A stretch of DNA of 64,000 nt. Origin: Boswellia sacra (Eukaryota > Streptophyta > Magnoliopsida > Sapindales > Burseraceae). Each line of letters starts with the position of its first letter. Position 1 is the first letter of the stretch. The stretch covers positions 17,815 to 81,814 of the forward strand of contig SNVD02013653.1 of the NCBI GenBank assembly GCA_013180625.2, in the 5' to 3' direction. Positions 57,266 through 64,000 of the stretch are shown here, piece by piece. The translations under genes were made by a program, and so were the position numbers. The notes beneath the pieces are model-generated. The model searched no databases. It was not told the DNA's origin and saw nothing but the letters and a program-made list of their open reading frames with translations.

Positions 57266-58604
57266 ATAATGAACATGAACTAGTTTTTCTTTTGGTTAAT
57301 TTTTATTTGATGAATTTGCTTTAGACTAATTTACTCATTTGAAGTTGGATCAGATTGTTTTAAACCCAGCCCATTAGTTTTATGTATTAAAAGGGCAAAT
57401 AAATTTTGTAATTGGGTTTAGGAAAGGATTAGTGATACGTATGGTTAGCTTTGGGTTAAGTGGGAGACAAGGTAAATAAATGTTTGTCATTCAAGCTAAT
57501 TAAATTTAATATTTTAATGCTTTATTTTTTCATTTGTTTGAGTTTAAATGAGAAATATTATCTGGAGTAGAAGGAAGAGTGCAAAACCAAAAAACTAAAG
57601 AAAGTGAAATACATATTTTATTATACTTACGAGAGGGAGATCGAGGGTCATACTTGGAGGATGTTAAAAAAATATAAATAAGGAAGAAATTAATTGAAGG
57701 GAAAGAGATTGAGAGTTTTTGTAACCGAAAGGCTTTGAAGGAAAGGGAAAGAGAGTTTGTTGTTTGTTATTTGACAAAGAAAAGGAGAAGGGAAGTAAAG
57801 CCAAATCTAAAAGAGCAGATAGAAAAGAAAAAAAACAAAAGAAAATGACGAAGAACCCGTACAACAAATAACCAAAATCAAGAACAAACACGAAAAACTC
57901 CAACCAACGCTCAAACAACAATCAACTCAATAACCTGTCTGAATGATCTCTTTAATATGAAATAATCAATATCTGAATAATGCCTAACAAAATAATAATA
58001 AAAACCTATATTTATACTAACTACGACATATTAGGAATTTGAGTTAAATTAGGAAAATCAAAAACCTATTTGAATAAAAATCCCTATACTAATAATTTTT
58101 CAAATTAAATAAAACCCTAATTAAATAAAGAGTAAAAAACTATAACAACCATGATAATAAAATAAGCCATGCTATATCAGAAAAGTAAGGAGAAACAAGA
58201 AAATATAACAGAGGAGTACTATGATATACATGTAACCGGGGCCATGATTATGTTTCATTTATATAGATTTTAAGTTTTCTTTACTTTTGTTAATTTTTAA
58301 ATTATGGATTTAATAGAGTACTTAAATTTTATTACTATAGGTAGAGGTTTGTTGGAGACCCATCAGCAGGCCGTGGGGTAAACCAATATTGATCATTTGT
58401 TTTGTGAGTGAAACTTTTTACATAAAATTAATTTAATTTAAAAGTTAATTTTTTATTCCCACTTTTTAAATTATAGTAAAACAAATTTAATTTCTTGTTG
58501 ATTTTAAGAAATAAAACTCAGTTATATGATGATTTGTTTTATCAAGTATAAGAAAATTCAGTCATTTTATTTTGAGCAAAAGCATTATAGAAAATTTTGA
58601 TTTT
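57266..58604. other. Gene-poor region
   Basis: AT-rich. The minus-strand segment 57633-57790 looks like a pyrimidine-rich leader ending with ATGACCCTCGATCTCCCTCT and a good donor, but no following exons were found. Nothing else was recognised. Confidence 0.4.
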
Positions 58605-60140
58605 ATGAAGAAAGGGTTATTATCACTAAACCCCCCTTGAAAAATACAATGCTCCCCAGACTTTTTGAAAAAAGTCACAAAACCCCCCAACCGTTAGTTT
58701 AATCTATTAAACTTAGCTAACAATGATAAATTTACGTTTTTGGCCTTTCCTTTCTTCTTCTTCACCTATGCAACTCGCTCTGTCCTCCATCATCTCTCTT
58801 CTGTCTCATCTCATAGCCAACCTTCATCATCTCTGCTCTCAAAGCTACCCACCTTCCTCTCCTTCCTTCTCATCGCTGCCACCTTCCTTACCCTTAACCT
58901 TCTTCTCACCCACTTTATACAACTAGACCGCCACCTCAGAAATCAAAAGATCCTTCTGCATATGTACAACTAAGATCCAGTTCAACCTCCTACGGTGAAT
59001 AGTAGCTGCTCTCTTAAGTTGAGAAGATAAAAATGAAGCCGAGAGAGATCTTGAAGAATTCTGATTTTGTACCACGAGATTGTTTGTATTTGTGCTAATT
59101 ATTGTGAGGTGGGTTTGTGAGATTGGGGTTTTGATTGATATATCCATGAAAATTTAGGCTTTTCTTGGGTGAATTTGAGAGATGGATTCAGGTCATAGTG
59201 CTGTGGAGTCGTATTCGAGATCAAGGATGATCGATGCTGCCGTGTCGGATGAAGACAAAGTGATGCTTATGCACAAGTTGGAGGAAGTTAGTGAGCTTTT
59301 GGGATGCAGTTTCATTGTTGTTGATTGTAAATGAAATGATGTTTGGTTATGTTTTTACGTTATTTGGTTATTTTTCTCATTTGGTTATTTTTATTCTTTT
59401 TCCTTTTTGTATTCTTTTTTTTTTTTCCTTCTTCTTTTCTATTTTTTTTTCTTCTCAGTGGGTTCTTTTTCTCTAGGTTTTCTTTTGTTTTTTCTGGCCT
59501 TTGAACATGTGTTTGTCCGACAAGGAAAAGTAATAGTTGGTCGCAATGATGAAGGTTTGTTGTGAGATGAGAGGTCATGGTTGGCGGTGATGACGAAGGA
59601 TGGCTATGAGAAGACAATGAAGAAATCAAAACACAGAGAACTTGGAAGGAAAAAATAAAAGAAGGATTATAATTAGGAGGTTTGATTTTGGGTATATTGA
59701 ATCAAATTATAGAGTGTGATTTTTGAGTTTAAGTTTAGATATGATTTCAATGTTGTTTGTTTGGTGACAAAAGTTAACAAAATGAAAGAAAATGGAGCTT
59801 AGAAGATGAACAGAGAGACAGAAAGTTTAGATATGATTTCAATGTTGTTTGTTTGGTGACAAAAGTTAACAAAATGAAAGAAAATGGAGCTTAGAAGATG
59901 AACAGAGAGACAGAGGGGATGAACAAACGTGTGGGTAACGGTGTGATGGGATGGGGAGGAGAGAGAAAAATATAATTGAAGTTTAATTTTTATATTTATT
60001 TTAATTGAGATATTTAACTTTTTAAGTTAAATGACCCTGTTGCCCTTGCCCATGGCACTCTTAACCAAATGGAAGGTAACGGCTGGGGCTTTTAACAAGC
60101 CATGAAGAAAAATACGATTAATTAATTTTAGAATCAATTT
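58605..60140. mobile_element. Possible degraded Mutator-like element with captured host DNA
   Basis: The left side begins AGGGTTATTATCACTAAACC followed by CCAACCGTTAG, a phrase typical of plant MULE ends; no clean matching right end was found. Inside, 58980-59330 looks like a gene 5' part: a leader, then ATGGATTCAGGTCATAGTGC encoding MDSGHSAVESYSRSRMIDAA and a hydrophilic helix. The parent gene was not recognised. A 92-bp tandem duplication lies at 59731-59914. Confidence 0.35.
59731..59914. repeat. 92-bp tandem duplication
   Basis: Two adjacent units start with AAGTTTAGATATGATTTCAA at 59731 and 59823 and end near GAACAGAGAGACAG; they look identical throughout. Confidence 0.9.
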
Positions 60141-60187
60141 TGAAAATTTTGGTAAATTTATGTGTAGTTGGAACCATCATTTAGCAT

Positions 60188-60402
60188 GAGTAATGCTACT
60201 CTTACAAACTACTTATACAAACTCATCTATACAAACTGACGTGGCATGACGTGATTTGATAAATAAATGCAGTAATTTGATAAATATATATTAATAATAA
60301 ATGACATTAATTAACATGAGTAATGTGACGATCATAGAGGAATGTTACATCAGTTTGTATATGTGAGTTTGTATAAGTAGTTTGTATGAGTAGCATTATT
60401 CT
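60188..60402. mobile_element. MITE with 9-bp target duplication (215 bp)
   Basis: About 55 bp of terminal inverted repeat: TAATGCTACTC.TACAAACTACTTATACAAACTC at the left, its complement at the right. The perfect 9-bp direct repeats ATTTAGCAT at 60179-60187 and 60403-60411 flank it. This length points to the Mutator superfamily. Confidence 0.88.
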
Positions 60403-60448
60403 ATTTAGCATTGAATGGAGTAAAATTAGTTGTTTTAGAGAAAATAAC

Positions 60449-62511
60449 TAGGGTTGGAACCGGGGCGGGGCGGGTACGGGGCGGCCGGTATCCAGCCCCG
60501 CCCCGTTGACCCTTTTTTTGCCCCGCCCCGCCCCTTTGCCCCTTTGCGGGGCGGGGCGGGGCGGGGCAAAAAAAAATTTAGTAGATCCAGACCCGCCCCG
60601 CCACTGTTTATATTTTTACAATCACACCCCTATAATTTTTATATTTTTCAACTTCATCCCTTATAATATTTATATCTTTGCAAATAACACCCTTATCAAT
60701 TTCTAATCATACTATTTATAACTATGATCATTTTTCAACAATCATAAAAATAATAAATCTTCAAACTAAAATCAAAATAGTTGTATATTATCATTTGATT
60801 TTATTAGTAATAATGTTACATATTCCATTAGAAATAATGTTAAAAGTTTATTATTGCTTGTAAACTAGTTAATTGATAATTTTTAAATAGTTGATAATAC
60901 AATTAAATAATTTTTTAATGACATGTTCATTTAATTTCAATTTAATAATAGTAATAATATGATTGGTATATACCAAATAATTAATATTATAAATATTTAT
61001 GAAATACTAATAATTTAATTAACTAATTTAAATTACGATAAATTATATATTTAAAGTTATAAGATTATTTTTATCATATTTCTATTTACATATTTAGAAA
61101 ATAATATATTGATTATATTAAACATATACATTTTTAAAATAATATTTTTAATATTACAATAATTTAAATAGTACTTAGTAATCTATATCAAGATTGTATA
61201 TGTTACACAAATTTAATTACTATAAAATATAAATATTTACTTACCATTTGATTTTATTAGTAATAATGTTACATGCTTTATTAGAAATAATGTTAAAAAT
61301 GTATTATTCTTGTAAACTAGTTAATTAACACTTTTCAATAGTATGTTAATTTAATTTCAGTTTAATAATAGTAATAATATGATTTATATATACTAATTAA
61401 TTAACATTATATGTATTTATGAAACATTAATAATTAAATTAATTAATTTAAATTAAGAATTTACGATAAATCATATATTTAAGATTATAAGATTATTTTT
61501 ATCCTATTTTTATTTACATATTTGGGAAATAATATATTGATTATATTAAAGATATATATTTTTAAAATAATCATGTTAATATTGCAATAATTTAATTAGT
61601 ACTTAATAATCTATATCAAGATTGTATATATTATAAAATTTAATTATTATAAAATATAAATATTTAATTATCATTAATTGTTATTTAATTATATTAGTAA
61701 TAATGCTACATACTTTATTAGAAATAATGTTAAAAGTGTATTATTGCTTATAAATTATTTAATTGACAATTTTTTAAATAGTTGATAATACAATTAAATA
61801 AATTTTTAGTAACATGTTGATTTAATTTCAATCTAATAATCGCAATAATATTATTGGCATATACCAAATAATTAACATTATATATTTATGAAACATTAAT
61901 AATTTAATTAATTAATTTAAATTACAATAAATCATATATTTAAGGTTTTAAGATTTTTTTATCATATTTCTATTTACATATTTAAAAAATAATATACTGA
62001 TTATATTATAGATATATATTTTAAAAATAATCTTGTTAATATTGCAATAATTTAATTAGTACTTAGTAATCTATATCAAGATTGTATATATTATACAAAT
62101 TCAATTATTATAAAATACAAATATTTTATTTTTTCATTATAATATGAAGAAATTGATGTTAATGTATAAAGATATTAATTATTAATTAAAATGTCATTTT
62201 TATTAAAGTATTTGCATTATTTGTAAAATTATTAAGAATTTATATATATGAAAAGTTTAACAAATATAACCTAAAAAATTACATAACAGTCCTAAACTTT
62301 AAAAATTTTATAAATATACCCCTAATCTTGCGGGGCGGGGCGGGTCTACGGGTCCAAATGGCTAGACCCAGCCCCGGACCCGCCCCGGCCGGGGCAGAAA
62401 TTTTCTGCCCCAGACCCGCCCCTATGAATGCTCCGGGCCGGGTCAAGACCCGCCCCGTTGGACCGGGTCCGACCGGGTCCGCGGTGGGTCCGGGGCAAAT
62501 GCCCAACCCTA
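60449..62511 (+). mobile_element. hAT-type element, family B copy 2 (2,063 bp)
   Basis: Ends TAGGGTTGG and CCAACCCTA are inverted. Perfect 8-bp target duplications AAAATAAC lie at 60441-60448 and 62512-62519. Both ends are extremely GC-rich (GGGGC tandem words, left about 60460-60605, right about 62330-62500). The AT-rich core consists of three diverged tandem units of about 440 bp. No transposase gene is present. It is related to the element at 48868-50327, which has one unit. Confidence 0.92.
60795..62115. repeat. Three tandem units of about 440 bp inside the family B element
   Basis: Units start near 60803, 61254 and 61692 with ATTAGTAATAATG.TACAT, followed in each by TTAGAAATAATGTTAAAA and, later, GAAA.A.TAATAATT.AATTAA and AGTACTTA.TAATCTATAT. 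Spacing is about 450 and 438 bp. Divergence between units is visible throughout, so the array is not new. Confidence 0.85.
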
Positions 62512-62519
62512 AAAATAAC

Positions 62520-64000
62520 CACCATTTAAGTACCATACCCTATTGTGGTTGACTTCCTCCCTCTTGCCTGAGCATATGTTTCACCATGTATGATAAAATT
62601 TCCCCTTCCTATGATATATGGATTTGATTTTGGAATAATATCATACACTACCTTTAAGGTTTAGGGTAATATCACTCAAAAATAAACCTTCGTATTCGTA
62701 CCATTACAGTCCTTATCATTTAGGTATTTTTCTTATGTAAGTCCAAGTTAACAAATTTTGTTAGTTTTTCATCAACTAAATTACAAAAAGTCTACTTTAT
62801 CCTTATATCACAATAGGAAAATATAATAAAAATTAAATTATTAATTAACAAACCCTAAAACTACCTGACTCTTCATTATGATAATATCCATACCAACCAG
62901 AACCTAAAGAATTTGTAAAAATCAATCTCTTTGCAGATCATCCACACCGAGTCATAAAACTTACCTAAATCAATTTCTCTTTGTTGTTTCTTGTTTGGAC
63001 GGTTGTGTATGGGCATTTGTTAGTTGTTAATAGTGGCTACTGATGGTTCTCTGAGGCATTTGGTCGCTGTCGATGGTAGTTATGATGGTGTCTAGTTTGG
63101 TAGTGATCATGGATGTGCCAGCAGGTGGTGCTTCTCACTGACGTTGGATGGTGGTTGATAGTGGTTGTTGATGTGTGGCCATTGAAGACTCCAGAGACTA
63201 AAACCTTCCTTGCTGTGGTATTGATGCTGGCTACCATGACCTGCCCCTGCGGCTTGATGTTTGGACATTTTTTGATGATGCGTCGTGGTTGAATATTGTT
63301 GTTTATGTGGATGTTGTTGGTGATTGTGTGGGCGTGATATGAGGAAGACTATTTGAATTAGTCATAGAAGGGGCGAGCCATGAAAGGAGAGAATGAAAAG
63401 AGAAATAAAAATTGTGGAGATGAGAGAGAGCAAAAATCTGATGCGATGGTGGTGGTGGAGCAGATTGACTGTGCGTTCCTAGCACCAATTTTTTTTAAAA
63501 TTTATTTTGTTGGATTTTATTTTTTTGGTTTAATTTATTTATGATTTTGATTATTTTCATTGATGGACTTGGATTATTGGACTGGTGTGTTGGTGCTATT
63601 GAAGTTGGGGTTGCTTGTAGTGGAAGGAGAAACCACCGCATGATCAGGTGAATCAGTGGTTGCTCCTCTTGAGGTGGGAACCTTCCTCTCTTTTAGGAGC
63701 TGTTGCACTTCTTTCAGACATTCTTTGTTTCTAAGAGAAATCAAAATAGAATATTAGAATGTGATTGCTTTTGTGTTTGTGATTATTATGCAACAAAACT
63801 AGAGTTAACTAGGGCTCTGCTCTTTTTTGTTTCCTAAATGCCGTTTTTCATTTTCGGAGTACAAAATTCGTGCAAAACGTGTTCTTTTCTGTTTTTGTAA
63901 TATGTTTTCACAAAACATTCTTTTTTAACATTTTCGGAGTTCAAATTCATCCCTCCCTAACTCTTCTCTCTCTGTTTTCATCTTCTGTTTTCTTCTTCTC
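62520..64000. other. Right end of the window, no gene recognised
   Basis: The segment 62640-62800 (GGTTTAGGGTAATATCACTC and AAGTTAACAAATTTTGTTAG) resembles the end of a Mutator-like element, which might extend beyond the window. The segment 63000-63480 is GT-rich and repetitive (TGGTTG/GATGGT words). The last 50 bp are a CT-rich tract that could belong to a leader of a gene further right. Confidence 0.4.

Noticed and set aside
62640..63480. Complete Mutator-like element at the right end
   Set aside because: Only one end-like phrase (GGTAATATCACTC) was found within the window, so boundaries cannot be supported.
1..64000. CRISPR arrays, tRNA or rRNA genes, prokaryotic operons
   Set aside because: No regularly spaced repeats, cloverleaf-like sequences or rRNA segments were recognised; the DNA is plant nuclear.

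Overview
This is nuclear genomic DNA of a flowering plant, very probably a rosid eudicot. Genes carry several GT-AG introns, the intergenic DNA is AT-rich and packed with degraded transposons, and every recognised protein is of a plant family. Three genes on the + strand (a CRLK1-type receptor kinase, plastid ribosomal protein L24, histone H2A) occur in the same order that I recall for Arabidopsis At5g54590, At5g54600 and At5g54640, so the window looks like a conserved block expanded by transposons. I cannot name the genus; no tRNA, rRNA or CRISPR array was found.

Layout. 0.7-3.5 kb: intronless GRAS regulator of the PAT1/CIGR2 branch on the minus strand, with a TATA box, a likely 5'-UTR intron and an upstream cluster of G-box and W-box motifs. 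3.9-15.1 kb: gene-free, with two inverted-orientation copies of one hAT-type MITE. 15.4-20.1 kb: CRLK1-like kinase, seven coding exons. 20.8-23.5 kb: plastid RPL24, four coding exons. 25.7-28.2 kb: At4g27250-like short-chain reductase, six exons, one intron of the GC-AG type. 28.7-32.2 kb: a shrunken direct copy of the RPL24-reductase segment, full of short deletions, with both genes dead. 32.9-40.5 kb: a Ty3/gypsy (Tat-type) retroelement on the minus strand that kept gag-protease and the tail of integrase but lost the reverse transcriptase region, and that carries an antisense, intron-containing extra ORF plus tandem repeats. 43.2-45.3 kb: Mutator-like element with a 9-bp target duplication and a nested MITE. 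45.9-50.6 kb: broken DUF1218 gene, a solo LTR and an hAT-type element. 51.8-52.8 kb: histone H2A. 54.3-56.9 kb: long inverted repeat. 57-64 kb: repeat-rich DNA with a 215-bp MITE and a second, larger hAT-type element with three internal repeat units.

The living genes serve different processes: transcription control (GRAS), Ca2+/calmodulin signalling (CRLK1), plastid translation (RPL24), NADPH-dependent reduction of a flavonoid-like substrate (reductase) and chromatin (H2A). They are neighbours by descent and not a pathway. The main points of interest are the deletion-only decay of the duplicated segment (real or an assembly artefact), the pol-less Tat element with its antisense ORF, and two hAT-type families with clear target-site duplications.
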